Origin: Aquila chrysaetos chrysaetos
Lineage: Eukaryota > Chordata > Aves > Accipitriformes > Accipitridae
DNA: 64,000 bases
NCBI RefSeq assembly: GCF_900496995.4
Contig: NC_044030.1
Location: forward strand, 81,880,017 to 81,944,016
Direction: 5' to 3'
The notes beneath the pieces are model-generated. The model saw nothing but the letters and a program-made list of their open reading frames with translations. It was not told the DNA's origin and ran no database searches. Of this stretch, positions 50,551 through 63,549 are shown piece after piece (within the stretch, counting starts at the first letter, position 1; every line of letters begins with the position of its first letter). A program made the position numbers and the translations under genes.

Positions 50551-52968
50551 CATCATTATCATTATTGCTATCTTTGTTGTTATTATTATTACTCATTTAC
50601 TCTAGTTAAAAGCAGAGAGGCAGTCACTTTTGTGGACTTAACTGTAGACACCACCATGGACTTTGTTTCTGCCAAGGAAGTTTTTGTTCCTGGTATTTGC
50701 AATTATAAAGCACATACTTGTTTTAAGACTACAGCATTTTTCCTCACTCCTCTGGTACACTGTATCAGCTGTTTCCCCTGCCTGATATAGCCTTTTTACA
50801 ATGTATTTCTGTCTTATCCTTACCTTCTCATATAAAAACAGGTGCTGAAGGCTTAGGGATGTGTATTTTACAGCTATACTGGGTTTGATGGGTGCTCTAA
50901 GAGATTCATTTAACATATGAGTCTGAGCAACTCTAGTAACAACCAATATCCAATAAAGCTGATAGAATTATTATTTGTTGCACTTTTACTATGGGAAAAT
51001 GTTTCACAATGTGCGATATATGCTGATTCACGTCCTGTCATTTATCAAGAGACATCTTCTTGTTAGACCTTGTTAACCAGAAAATAAACTTTTTTCCACT
51101 TTATGGGGAGTAAAACATGATAAATAATAACAGGAGAAATAACTGTCAAGCAATTTACAAATGATAAGTTGTGAAAATATGGCACCTTGATGGTTTCTCC
51201 TAGGAAAACATATGCTGCAGCAGTACCATGAGTCAGAAGGTGCTTTGCTTATTAGGGATAAAATAAGTGTGGATGGACAAATATCAGCTTAAAGCTCAAG
51301 CTCAAGTCGAATGAGTCTAAAGTCAAACATGGTGTTAAAATCTTGTGCTAGGTAGCCAAGAAAAGTTATGCGGAGATGAGTCAGGAGATGGCTGTTGGCA
51401 GCGCTGAGCTGGATATAGCAGGCACCTTTGTAGCCTAAAAATTTTGAAATGCTTCAATATACAGAAGTCACCCTAGACTCCTCTGTGTGCCATGAAACTG
51501 CCTCCCACCTCATTCTCGCTGGGTAAGTGATGCTTACCCAGTCCCTCAGGGTTTGCGCAGTGCTTGGGAAGCAATATTAAAACTTTTCCTCAACATCAGA
51601 AAAAAAAGGATTTGCTTCACCCAAGATTACAAGAATTCTAATGTGTCCATCGCTATTTTTGTCTCCAAGAGTGAGCCAGAGTGAGAACCTTATTCTGGAC
51701 ACCTAGTTAAACTATACAAGATTTTTTTATTAGTTAAATAATGAGAAACAGCAAAGAAAATCATTAAAATAAATGAAACATATGAAGAATGCCAAGAAAG
51801 TTGTACATTTAGGCTTTGTTTTCGATTATCTGGACAATGATTCAGTTATTGGAAGTCTTGAACAGGTCATTTCAATATAATCTGTGACATTCTCTGAGAA
51901 TTCCTCAAACATCTTTAGTACAAAAATGTAATCTGCTGGCATTTTTCAAACATGCTTACACACATACACGCATACACACACACACTTTCATAAGCATTTC
52001 CCTTTTGTTTTGGACAGGAGGAGAGAGGGAGGGAGAGAAAAAAGCTGAAAAGCAAGGTCATGAAAAAATAAATTTGTGGAAAAGTAACCAAACAGAAAGC
52101 AATTTGAGCTTGCTGAAATGTTGGAGGTTGTGGTTTTGTATCTGTTGATTGGTTCCATAGTATCCAACTAGAAATAGAAAATAGCTTTTCTTCTATCTTG
52201 TTTAGTGGTAATTTTCGAACAACACTGAAGATAACTTGAGTTCTCCAAAGCAAAAGATGATCCTAACAATTTACCCTTACAAGAAAGCTCTATGACCTGA
52301 AAGTACAGCAACAAAATTAGAATCTTATTATAGACTTGGGACCAGTTTGGGGTGTAATGCTATTATACCAATTCTCTTCTCTGCAGGGTAACAGTGAACT
52401 AAGAAAATATTACCTATTGTCTTCAAGACTGCAGTACAGCAGAAAGGAGAAAAAAATGAGCAAAAAATATGGCTATAGCTTTGCTAGAAACTAAGAGTTC
52501 TTGTAGCTTTCATTACCTGCAATTTAATATATCGAGTAAAAAATACTTAGGTGGAAAGAAAAAAACAATTCCAATTTCTGAATCCTCAGCCTGGTATTTA
52601 AGTGTTTTAATTTTAATTGGTGTCATTACTTTGTTTTCCTCTGTCGGAAGATCTCGTTTGCATTTTATGATTGAACTTCCATATTTCTGTTTTACATATG
52701 AAAGGGGTTTTTTTTGTGCTTTAGAGTTGACCACAAATTGAGATCTTTTGAGATACAGAATACTTAGGTTAAATCTTAGCTAAGGACCCAAAATTGAGAA
52801 TATCCTTGATTCAGAATACATGCTGAATACAAAGATCTGTTTTCATCCTGTGAACTTTAAGCACTTAATTAAGTTAATGGCATAATCATCTCTTGCTGCC
52901 TGTACAGTTAACAACAGGTAACAGTCAGTTCGCCTAACATCTGAACTGCTCTTTGAAGGACCTAGGCT

Positions 52969-52981
52969 TACCCTCTAGTGG
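52969..52981 (-). promoter_or_regulatory. Candidate CTCF site
   Basis: The minus strand reads CCACTAGAGGGTA, which matches the CTCF core CCASYAGRKGGCR at 12 of 13 positions (T for C at position 12). Occupancy cannot be judged from sequence. Confidence 0.35.
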
Positions 52982-53517
52982 TGAGGAAGCCACGACTTCA
53001 TCCTTAATTACGTATCGTATTTTAGTTACCTAAAAAATGATCTAATCTAGGCTGAAGCTCATCTTTATTTATACCTTTATGAACACTCATGAAAATAGCT
53101 ATTGTCATGAGATTATATTGTGAAATTTGGACCCACATCTTATTCATCCTTTGAATTGTTATCATAAATCCTGAATATCAGATGGTATATACTGATGGTT
53201 TTCTATGGACGTTGGGGAAGAAATGATAATGGATTTAAAGAGGTTTCTGTTGAATTTCTTTACTTTCATGTGCATGAAAACATCACCTTCTAAAGTATGC
53301 CTCTAATCCTTTTATAAAATTGCTGGAAACTTTGTGAGTAGGTATTTGCATTTTTTTTACAAGTGTTGTATTCAGCACTGAGAAATAGAAAGCTTTCATG
53401 AGCCAAAATCAAATGTCTTCATCTAGAGCATAAATAAGTAGCTATACATTTCTCAGATCTTTATCTGAAAAGGGGAATTCCAACTCTGATTTCTGGAACA
53501 TATTTAATTAGATTAAT

Positions 53518-53565
53518 GGGAAGGGAAGGGAAGGGAAGGAAAGGAAAGGGAAGGGAAGGGAAAAA
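53518..53565 (+). repeat. GGGAA pentanucleotide array
   Basis: About nine units of GGGAA with a central GGAAA variation, followed by AAAAGAGAAAATAG. It is a simple purine microsatellite. Confidence 0.9.
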
Positions 53566-54483
53566 GAGAAAATAGAAAAGCTTTTTTAAAGTATAGATTT
53601 GGGGATTCTATACTCTGTAAGTATGTTTAATGTCTTTATGTCTACTCAGTCTAGAAATTCATATTGCAACATAAGTATATGACTTTCTTTGCCTTTACAG
53701 TTCCAATCCTTCCTTTTTGTTTATTGCTATCACTCAATATGCTTCATCTAACATCTAGCCTCTAAGAAAAAGGGAATAGATCTTGTCATATTTGTGTAAA
53801 AAATCTAATACACTTCTGGGGATATTTAAATAATGGAAAAAGTTAAAATAACATATGCAACAATCTTGACCTGGATCAGAATATAGGAGATTAGAAGTTT
53901 ACTACAAATGTACTTTGCAGTTTTACTGGAGATTCATTTTCCAAATGAAACATGTTTAAAATTTTATGCCAGTTTCCAGATCTGTTCTACTAATCTTGTG
54001 GGATGAACTTTTATGGTGACACTGCTCTACATCCATAAAATAGGACAAATACATTTGTTGCCCCTTTGAAGTTAGATTCCTATTGATCTGCTCATATTTA
54101 TGCTTGTGCCACACACATTCATAGTTTTCACATGTATCGGAACAGTTATTAACTTTCAAGTTCTTTATGACATGGGTTGTCTTCTAGCAAAACCAAGTAT
54201 AGAAAGAACCTAAATGATTGAGTTTCCACTTAGTTGTTACAATAAGGATTTGGCATGGGGTTTATATCCATAAATAATATTTTTTAATCCTATCCCCTTT
54301 GCAATATAATTCTAAAATAGAATGGAATTACAGCATCATCTGGAGTGATGGAGGAAAGTTATCAAGGTTGTTCCCTCAAAAAAATGCACTGACCATGGAA
54401 AAACTAGCTTTCTCCCACCTTTATCTGCATCTGAACTTATTATTTATTTATCTGAATCTGAATCAACTCCTTTTAAGGATAAG

Positions 54484-54693
54484 ATGAAACTTGTTTACTG
54501 TGAGGGTGGTCAGACACTAGCACAAGTTGCCCAGAGAAGTTGTGGACTCTCTATCCTTGGAGATATTGAAAACTGGATACAACCCTGAGCAACCTGCTCT
54601 AGTTGACTCTGCTTTGAACAGGGATGTTGGACTTGACAACCTCCAGAGGTCCCTCCAAGCCTCAAGTAGTCTTTGTCTGTGATTCTATGACTC
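54484..54693 (+). mobile_element. CR1 LINE 3' end, 5'-truncated
   Basis: In sense it reads TTTACTGTGAGGGTGGTCAG, GCCCAGAGAAGTTGTGGA, TCCTTGGAGATATTGAAAAC, CCTGCTCTAGTTGACTCTGC, TTGGACTTGACAACCTCCAG, and ends in the CR1 tail TGTGATTCTATGACTC. About 210 bp are kept. It is antisense to RIT2 and moderately diverged. Confidence 0.9.
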
Positions 54694-57600
54694 TAATAAA
54701 AAGAAATTTCATTTTATTCATAAATTAGTCAGAAAGGAACACATTTTATAGTAGCTCATTGTAGTGCTCTGTTTAGAACAATAAATTCCACATACCTAAA
54801 GTAGTAAGTTATTGCAAGGATAATTTGCCAAAGGACAAACTTCTGCATAATATTATCTTTACTCCAGCTGAGAACAACTAGCTTCAACTGTACCAGGACA
54901 CAGAGAAGTCAAATGGTTTTTCCACAGTGGCAACAAGATTTAAGCCTCCTGGACTACAGCAGCTCCCATGTTCTGAGTTTTATTTGTGTGGGGGTTTTTT
55001 GCACCATGTAAATCTGCTTTGAATCTGAAAACAAACTATAAGTATATGCAGAACCAGAGACCAGTACATATTTGGATGAAGATAGCTTTTCAAGTCTCAA
55101 GGTACACTTGAAAACAAAATCCCAGAGGGCATCCCACTAAAGTGCTGCATCAGAAATTTACAGTCTGGTATTATTCATAATCTTTGAAGAATGTAAAATT
55201 AGGAATGGGCCACTTGCAAAGGGTAAAATTAATCTAGTGTGAACAAAGAGATGGATTTTTTAGGTTTACAAGGTAAGAAGAAATCTCCCATTAATCTTGT
55301 TAATTTACTGCTGTAGTAAGTGTCATGCATCTCGGTTCATTGCTACAGAGATTACGGGGATGTATGGCTTTGACATATCCAGTTTAATTTGCCTGTATAA
55401 AACAAAACTGTGGTTCAGATATAAACATTGAGTTAAACATGGCAGTCACACAAATACACAAATTAAGGTAACAAGAGCTGAAGAGTTATATCCTGGTTTT
55501 CAGCAACATATGTGCAACATCTCAGAGACGATCCTAGTGACCTCAATTCAAGTAACAGGTCAGGACTATCTCAAAATATGTTGTCTCTGAAATTAAAAGG
55601 TTTCTGTTTCAAAGCTTTTGTGTGGCTATGATTATTGACAATGTGTAATGCAACAGTTAACAGCGATGTCCAGCTGCATAATTTGCCTGAGTATTCTACA
55701 CCGTGTGGGCCATTGTACACACAAAGTAAACAAATGGCCCCTTCCCTTGAGAATTTACACAAAGTGGTACCCCAAGGAATAAAACAGAAAGTGAAGAAAT
55801 GAGATTAAGAAAATGTTGTACTAAGTGCACACAAGACACTGGCATTTTCAAAGGTCTACTGCATAAGCTTTCCTGTTCTTTTTATTGTCATCACTGAGTG
55901 GAAAAAAATACTGAGATGAACACAGAAAGTTTATTCAATAAGAATATCTTTGTTATTGCTTTTCTCTTAGATAATCCATTTCTGTGTGTGCATTGTGTGA
56001 GTAATTCCACAATTTATCTCGCTCAGGTCAATTCTGAAACCTGTTTTCTCTTATGTATGACTTTTGAGTTCACTCACTAAATCTCTCTTCACCCTTTATT
56101 TTACATAAATGAGGGATTTACATTAGCTCAGCACTCTGCAGCACTGTTCGCTAGCAACACCACTTTTCTTGTCATTTGTTTTCCATGAAGCAAAGCAAAA
56201 CTGTCAGGATATTACAAGAACTGTTTCAAGTCTCATTTTGTAAAATTACCATCGTTTAATGTTTTTAAGTACTTATAAAGTACCTAGTACTATATGAGCT
56301 AGATACAGAAGAAAAAGATAACTAATAGTCTGTCAACTATTTTTAAAACTCTCTGAAAAGTATATTTAGTTGTTAAATAAAATAAATCAAAAGAGAAGAA
56401 TGTGTTCCCCTTTTATAAAAAAAAAAAGGTCAAAATATATTTTGGTCAATAAAGCATGTATTCAAAGATATAAATATTTAGCTGTTAAACCTATATTTTT
56501 TCTTATTATTTCCCTCCCTCTCTATTTTCTGTTCACCTAAGAGTTTTAAATTGCTGATATCACTGCTCAGTCTGGCACTATGGTGGTGTTTGAGGTTGTA
56601 CACGCACGGGTGGAGGTGCCTGGTGATGGAGGGTACTAACATAAGTTACCTGGTTCCATGAGTGAATTTCAAGTCCAAACATGTGCTTTTGTTGCAAGAT
56701 TTAATTTGCTGGCACCACACCTCTGCTAAGAAGCCCCATTTACTAAACTAAGATGCTTGGACCTATGCTATTTCAGTGACAACCACTTTTATGCTACGAA
56801 GATACAGCCCAAGTAACTTCTCATTAAAATTAGTAGTTGTTACCGTCCTTCCATCATCTATATTGTATCTTTCTTGCTGTTCTTTTTGTTCTTCTGCAAG
56901 CGCTTCAAAGTTTTCTCTCTGCACATATGCTCCCAAGCCTCACAGCCCTTCTTTCTCTTATATTGTGCCATTCTTTTCACTCTGTGAAACCACCGGCTCC
57001 TTTTGCTAAGGTTTTCTACTTACTATTGACTACAACCAGTCACGTTATTCAATGCAATTTAAGTGTTTGATGCATGTAGCCTGTCCTCTATTTCTCTGCT
57101 TGCAAACACATCCTGAGCAGAGTCATCATTTGTCATTGTACACCAGCAATCTGCAGCCATCAATTTGCAAGGTAAGGTTTGTTCCTGAATTGTTTATCTC
57201 AGCAATTACATACTTTGAATTCAAGGAGTGTAATTTCTAAATCAAAGGAAAGAAACTGAGTTCGAGAAGGAAAAGTTTGGAGGACCTTGGGCTAGGAATC
57301 TGGTTCCCAGGTCTCTCTTTGGGATAAAGGGAGGTTTTGCTGTTGCTATTCATATTTCTCCTTAGTCAAAGCAGCTTGACTGAATTAATATTTTTACACT
57401 GAATCTTGCTTGAGACAAAGTATCGGTGATTTTTATTTGATCAGTGTCAGGATAATTAACAGTACTTGTTTTTCTACATTTCTATTGACTACCTGTAGGA
57501 AAACAAAACTAGAAATTCCTGGGTTTCGAATAGTTATTTCTTCTTTTGAGCATTAAAAGCATAGCCACCACTAAAAATTAACACCTTAAAACCTTTTACA

Positions 57601-59549
57601 GTCTAAAACTGGAATTGAAATTCCTAAACCAGGATGCATCCACCTGGAGTTTGGGCAATCATTTAAGATGAGCAGCTCATGTGACTGAAATGTTGTTAAA
57701 TTCTGACCACATTGCTATCAAGTAATTTGCTGTAAAGAAAAAACTGTTTGGGAAACATGTAGATATGATAAGGAAAAAATTATTTCCAATTAATGATATC
57801 AACTCTGTCTATTCTGTTTTCTCCCCCTTTTTACAGGACACATTGTGAGAGGAAAAGATATACCAAAACAAACAAACAAATCAGTAAATGCATAAATCAT
57901 CTGGCAAAAGAATAAAACCTTATAAAAATGATTGAAATTGCTTTTAAATTTTATTCCAGCAAAACAATTCACAGTATTATTTTGTTGCATGACTAAAGGT
58001 CGACCTTGAGCAGTTGAAGTCATGAGGTTGCTGCATACTCAAAGCATATATTAATTGCCCTATAAAAGAAACTCTTGTCTCACAGCTTAAATTAAGACTT
58101 GTTACCATGAAAATTTTTGAGTTACATCATTCATGAACTATCCTTTGTGGTGGGATTCTTCTGATCAAATGTTAATCTCTTTAATGGAGACCTCAGCATC
58201 AGAATTAGTCTTACAAGACTCCCTGTCTATTAAGAGAGAGAAATAAGCCCTTTTAGGATGGTCCCATCATAAGATAAATGTCTAAAACCCTTAAAGAAAA
58301 GGATGTGTAGTACTGTCTTTTTTTGCCAGTAAGCTACTTTTTAAAAATTCACCCTAGCCTTTTACTCCTCTAAGTTATATGGTACATGATTTGCAACACT
58401 TGGTTGTACAGATATTTTGATATGTAGTCCAATGAGTCAAGATTATTGTTCATACCTATTGCAAGCAGAGGTAAATCATTGCCCCACTCTTCCTTTCTTC
58501 ATAGTATAGTGCCATCCTTTATGGTACTGCATTGAACTGAAGTTCATAGCCTTGTTTAGGTCCTCTAATATTTTTTTCCCCCAGAAATACTAAATAACTA
58601 AAATTTCAGAAATACCAAATACTAAAATACTTCCTCCTGTACACAGGGGAGATATACACTATAACATGAAAACTGTGGTGAAAACAAATATATTGATGCA
58701 CAGATTTGGATCAGACTGTATGCAGAAAAATATTTATTTTTTCGTTCTATATCATACAGTAATAAAAATAGTGGTAAATAAAAATTACATATATTTCATG
58801 TTCGCACACATACACACCTACCTATATACATTTATTTTTCAACTCTCAGTTACTCATGTAGAAAGTACTTAGTAGAAAATCAGATGTGTCTTGACAGGAA
58901 AAAAAAAGCAGATTGTAGTTTTACAATGCTATCAGGCTTCTCTGATGAACTTCTAAAGTAATCTAGGAAAGACATGTTCATTAGAGTCTCATTACTTGGC
59001 TGGGTAATTGCTGTTCGTATCAGAAACACAAATCACAAGAAAGGCTTATTAAAACAACCTATTAAAAATCTCAGACAGACAGACTGCTCTGCAGTATCTG
59101 CCACTAAGTCATGTAAACAGTACCAAGGAAATTACAAAATTGGAAAGCCTTGTTAAGGTTATTTTGTTGTCTTTCTGCTTCTAAGAACAGGATTTCTTTT
59201 TCCTACTATTGTCTGTTTATGAATACCTTATCCCATCTAGTGTGCAGTGAGTCAAAAAATAGAATATTTCTCATTTCCTACAGCAGATAATTTCATATAC
59301 TAATAGACTTTAGTGCTAGGAACTTTATTCTTGCTGTTGAGTCTTTCTTTTTCTCAGTTTCATCCTCTTACTTATTAACTCTTTTTATTCTTTTCCATCT
59401 ACCTGCTTTAAACTGATCATCCATCGCCGCAGCTGACCACTGCCCATCACTGGTCCTCCTGCTCACCTAACCAGTTCCCCTTCCTTAGCCTCCTAATAGA
59501 TGCATAGATAACAACTATAGTTCTGATTAAGCAAAGCAGATAAACACTG
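54694..59549. other. RIT2: RIT2 intron, nothing firm recognised
   Basis: Non-coding. A MIR-like piece with GACACAGAGAAGTCAAATGG lies near 54885-54985 but is too diverged to call. An A-run occurs near 56418-56429. The overlapping plus frames near 56776-57240 have no domain. Confidence 0.45.
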
Positions 59550-59710
59550 CTTAATATTAAGGAGTATCTCCTTGTATTCCTTAATATTAAGGAAATGTTA
59601 AGTATTAGGATATCTGACTTAATATTAAGGGGATACTCCTTGTATTCCTTAATATTAAGGAGACATTAAGTATTGTGATATTTGACTTAATATTAAAGAG
59701 ATACTTGTGT
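59550..59710. repeat. 68-bp minisatellite built on the palindrome CCTTAATATTAAGG
   Basis: Units start at 59550, 59618 and 59686, an exact 68-bp period, giving about 2.3 copies. Each full unit carries two copies of TTAATATTAAGG, 30 bp apart; most have the full 14-bp perfect palindrome CCTTAATATTAAGG or one base less. The third unit is partial and carries TTAATATTAAAG. The array is AT-rich and has no open frame. Confidence 0.9.
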
Positions 59711-62489
59711 CTGCCCCTCATCATTAAAGTACTAAAGCAAGTGTCAGTAATTATACATTGCAAACAACCCTCCTATCCAGTATTCCCCAGCACCGCTCCA
59801 GTACTTTAGTGAGTGAAGAGGAGACCTGGCACTTGTGAAATCAAACTTTTAACTCAACAATCCAGAATACCTGTCCAGAAAATACCAGAGGGACCATCTC
59901 TCCTTTTTTTCCTGCATAGGAATCGTTTAGTGCACGATGGCGACATTTATAGGCAATGTAATGATTTTGCAGTCAAACTTATAAATATACCACTGTTGAC
60001 AGCTTTTAAATGTTTCATCAGTTACATACTAAGATGATGTGGAAGGACACATTCGGTAAATATTTGATGAATGTCATCAAGACAAGGGCAGAGTTACATT
60101 TCTAAGAAGTTTAAAATTAATAAAAGAAAGTTGTAGGATTTTTTGTTCTGAACACCAATCTTCTATTTCCTAAAAGGTCCTAAGGGGTACCCTAGGGAAT
60201 GTTTACAAAGGCAGTCACACAGAACTAAATTCATGCTGTTACTTTAGGAAGGAAAATGCTGTTATTTTAATCTCACTGGACACTTTAATGCAATTTAAAA
60301 TGACTGAGATAATATATACTCTTCATAATTTCAGGATAAACGGTTTGCATGGCATTATGTTTATCATAAGCCTAGAGGCAGAATTTTGCTAATACACTGT
60401 TACTGTCCTGATGAAAAATAGGAAAAGCCAAAAATTTAGAATTTTCTTTGTCATTTAAAATGAACCTTTTTCCTCTACAGTCAACAAAGTATGGCTCTGA
60501 TATTTAAATAATGGACTTGTTCACTTGCTAACAGCAGTCATTATTTGTAGATAAAAATAATTTGAAATAATAACTATAACAGATCATAATCCCATCGGTA
60601 AAAATAAAAAATAAGAGTGGATGCAGCTAGTGCAGAATAAGGTTAAGGATCCCAACATGAGATCAGTAAAACAAAGTAAAAGATATGAATTGTTATCCTT
60701 AAGTTATAGCTCATATTCGTGTATCCCACTAAGTTTACGGCCCCCTTTCCCACAGTCTCTAACCATCAATTATGTTTGATTTGATGTATATAATACAAAG
60801 AATTTTAGAAAGAACATTCTTATGTAAAAATTTACCACTAATAGGCATATTCTCATACATTCACTTTTGTATATAATTGTATATACAACATATTTTCCAT
60901 GCAGTCTTAATTCTGCCCATCTATGCGTGCATTCTTGTTATAGAAATCAGCAATACTTTCTTAGTTAGACCTTCTAAATTTTTACTAAGCATACTTGACT
61001 TCATTTTAATAATGCTTGTACCGGTGTACAATCAGTCTTCTCGTAGCATTACATCCCTACCGCTTGCAGAGTTGCACAGAATGGGGTTCTCCAGTTAACA
61101 CTCAAGGAAGATAATCTCCTCTGTCATCCTTACTTGTCTGATCCTCCCTCCCATCCTCCATAAAAAGCAGGGAGAGTGACTACTGACAGCGATCCTTATT
61201 TTGTATGAAGAAAGCAAACCTGCCCAGGAAAATAAGACTCCATTCATTTTGACTTCTCTGCTTGCCCTCCTTCAACAGCGAACAAGATAGGAAATGGACT
61301 GTGCCCCGCAGATTCAACAACAGCATGGACAGCAGTATGGTTTCTGCTTTTGAGGGCAGGCAGATTGGTCTCCAGGGTTGAGGAAAATCGGGCCCAGGCT
61401 GTGGGAAGTTAAGACTGTTGGAGGGAGACATATATCTCCTGGAGAATCATCTCTATCGCTGAGGAGATGCAATGCCAGCTCCAAACTTTTCTTCCTCAGC
61501 CTCAGGCTCAGATGAGGATCTAAGGATCTTTGCATTGCCAGCTGAGCCCATGACTAATATGGAATGGCACTTGAAAGGTATCACACCAAAGAGACCCAAA
61601 ATGTCAGGAAGGATGAACGTTCTGTGACACTGCATGGGTCTGCCTTGGGTAGCTTATGAAGAAAGTTCTTTTGAATTGTCTCTGTATCTGGCTGTAGAGA
61701 AAAAATCTCTACAAGAGATTATCTGCAAGTTGCTGTTCAGTAGGTAGACATTAAATTTCACCACAAATGGTATTTTGCAATAATTATTTGACTAACTTGA
61801 GCAGTTACTGTATATAGTGCCCATGGTTGAAATTAAAAAGAGACAAATTGAAATGAAAAGCTGACTCTTAGCCAAAGCTGAAGGGATGCTGCTGATACCA
61901 TCTGCTAGTACAGCCCACAGGAACCAGGAAACCACAGAATTAGCTTTATGTGAGGAATTATGTTTCATCTGCTTTTTAGGCAAGATTAACAGGAGCCTGT
62001 TGTCCAATTGCAATATTAGTACCCATTTAATATTGCTTCTGATTTTGCTAGGAGTGATTTTAAATCTCTGTTGAGAAGTGTAAATGCTTTATCCAAATGA
62101 CACAACTTTTGCTGCATTGAAAAACTAGGTGAAATCATAGTCATAACTCATTTTCTTGTGCATTTTCCAGATGTGCTACTAATGATCCAGTCCTAGGATA
62201 CCAAGAATGATTTTTTTTATTTTTATTTTTATTTTGCAGTTCTAAATGCTGCTTTTTCTCTAGGAAGCAGCATTCTTATGTGGGGAGAAGTCTTGAGTAT
62301 TTTGAAGACTGTTATATTGGAGAATGAAGGACTGAAAGTTTGGAGGGTTTTTCTTTTGTCCTAGTCCAAATGATTTTTTTAGATATGAGACTCATTATTA
62401 CACTAAAACATTCAAAAGATGAATTTAAGTATTATTTTGATGGACTGCAGTGAAGTGAGCTAAAAAGCAAAAGACTTCCAGTATAGAAG
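59711..62489. other. RIT2: RIT2 intron, nothing recognised
   Basis: Non-coding DNA. Short frames around 61180-61635 have no recognised domain. No repeat was assigned. Confidence 0.45.
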
Positions 62490-63549
62490 AAAATCATAGA
62501 ATCATAGAATCATTTAGATCGGAAAAGACCTTTAAGATCATCGAGTCCAACCGTTAACCTAAGACTGCCAAGTCCACCACTAAACCACGTCCCCAAGCAC
62601 CACATCTACACGTCTTCTAAATACCTCTAGGGATGGTGACTCCACCACTTCCCTGGGCAGCCTGGTCCAATGCTTGATAACTCTTTCAGTGAAGACATTT
62701 TTCCTGATATCCAATCTAAACCTCTCCTGGCACAACTTGAGGCCGTTTCCTCTCATCCTATCACTAGTTTCTTGGGAGAAGAGACCGACCCCCACCTCAC
62801 TCCAACCCCCTTTCAGGTAGTTGCAGAGAGCGATAAGGTCTCCCCTCAGCCTCCTTTGCTCCAGGCTAAACAACCCCAGTTCCCTCAGCCGCTCCTCACA
62901 GGACTTGTGCTCCAGGACCTTCACCAGCTTCATTGCCCTTCTCTGGACGCGCTCCAGCACCTCAAGGTCTTTCCTGTTGTGAGGGGCCCAAAACTGAACA
63001 CAGGACTTGAGGTGCGGCCTCACCAGTGCCGAGTACAGAGGGACAATCACCTCCCTGCTCCTGCTGGCCACACCATTTCTGATACAAGCCAGGATGCCGT
63101 TGGCCTTCTTGGCCACCTGAGCATGCTGCCGGTTCATATTCAGCCGGCTGTTGACCAACAACCCCAGGTGCTTTTCCACCAGGCAGCTTTCCAACCACTC
63201 TTCCCCAGGCCTGTAGCGCTGCCTGGGGTTGTTGTGACCCAAGTGCAGGACCCGGCACTTGGCCTTGCTGAACCTCATACAACTGGCCTCGGCCCATCGA
63301 TCCAGCCTGTCCAGATCCCTCTGCAGAGCCTTCCTACCCTCGAGCAGATCCACGCTCCCGCCCAACCTGGTGTCATCTGCAAACTTACTGAGGGTCCCAT
63401 CAATCCCCTCGTCCAGATCATTGATAAAGATATTAAACAGAACTGGCCTCAGTACTGAGCCCTGGGGAACACCACTTGTGACCGGCCACCAACTGGGTTT
63501 AACTCCATTCACCACCACTCCTTGGGCTTGGCCGTCCAGCCAGTTTTTT
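62490..63549 (-). mobile_element. Young CR1 LINE, 5'-truncated, with 3' tail
   Basis: The element runs right to left. The 3' tail at 62490-62515 shows repeated ATCATAGA on plus (ATTCTATG units in sense), followed by GATCATCGAGTCCAACCG (plus). The body is the C-terminal third of ORF2, and the 5' end stops abruptly near 63549 at AAAAAAACTGG. CpG sites are well kept and the frame is open, so this is the youngest CR1 copy in the window. It is in the same orientation as RIT2. Confidence 0.95.
62580..63518 (-). CDS. CR1 ORF2 fragment: reverse transcriptase C-terminal part
   Basis: A 312-codon frame ends at TAG (62580-62582). It contains the RT motif SGVPQGSVL (residues 15-23), [10 protein letters not shown] (27-36) and the catalytic FADD box (46-49, about 63372-63383), then the thumb and the conserved CR1 C-terminal region with [15 protein letters not shown] and RLDIRKN. 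The frame in fact continues upstream to about 63545, where the element is truncated, so the ATG at 63516-63518 is internal and not a true start. The endonuclease domain and the N-terminal part of the RT are missing, so the copy cannot retrotranspose on its own. GSVLRP replaces the usual GSVLGP, a small departure near the active site. Confidence 0.93.
   Translation of the reverse strand: MVVNGVKPSWWPVTSGVPQGSVLRPVLFNIFINDLDEGIDGTLSKFADDTRLGGSVDLLEGRKALQRDLDRLDRWAEASCMRFSKAKCRVLHLGHNNPRQRYRPGEEWLESCLVEKHLGLLVNSRLNMNRQHAQVAKKANGILACIRNGVASRSREVIVPLYSALVRPHLKSCVQFWAPHNRKDLEVLERVQRRAMKLVKVLEHKSCEERLRELGLFSLEQRRLRGDLIALCNYLKGGWSEVGVGLFSQETSDRMRGNGLKLCQERFRLDIRKNVFTERVIKHWTRLPREVVESPSLEVFRRRVDVVLGDVV

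Larger units (their letters stand above)
50551..54483. other. RIT2: RIT2 intron with microsatellites and a CTCF-like motif
   Basis: Non-coding. It holds an ACAC-type run near 51958-51986, a GGGAA array at 53518-53565 and a CTCF-like motif at 52969-52981. No exon was recognised. Confidence 0.5.

Noticed and set aside
50213..50596. 127-aa minus frame with a poly-lysine block
   Set aside because: The lysines come from the GAA triplet array, not from a coding sequence.
54885..54985. MIR-like GACACAGAGAAGTCAAATGG segment
   Set aside because: Some order of motifs fits, but divergence is too high to call without a library search.
62670..63458. 262-aa plus-strand open frame
   Set aside because: It is the antisense shadow of the CR1 ORF2 frame; the minus strand carries the RT motifs.
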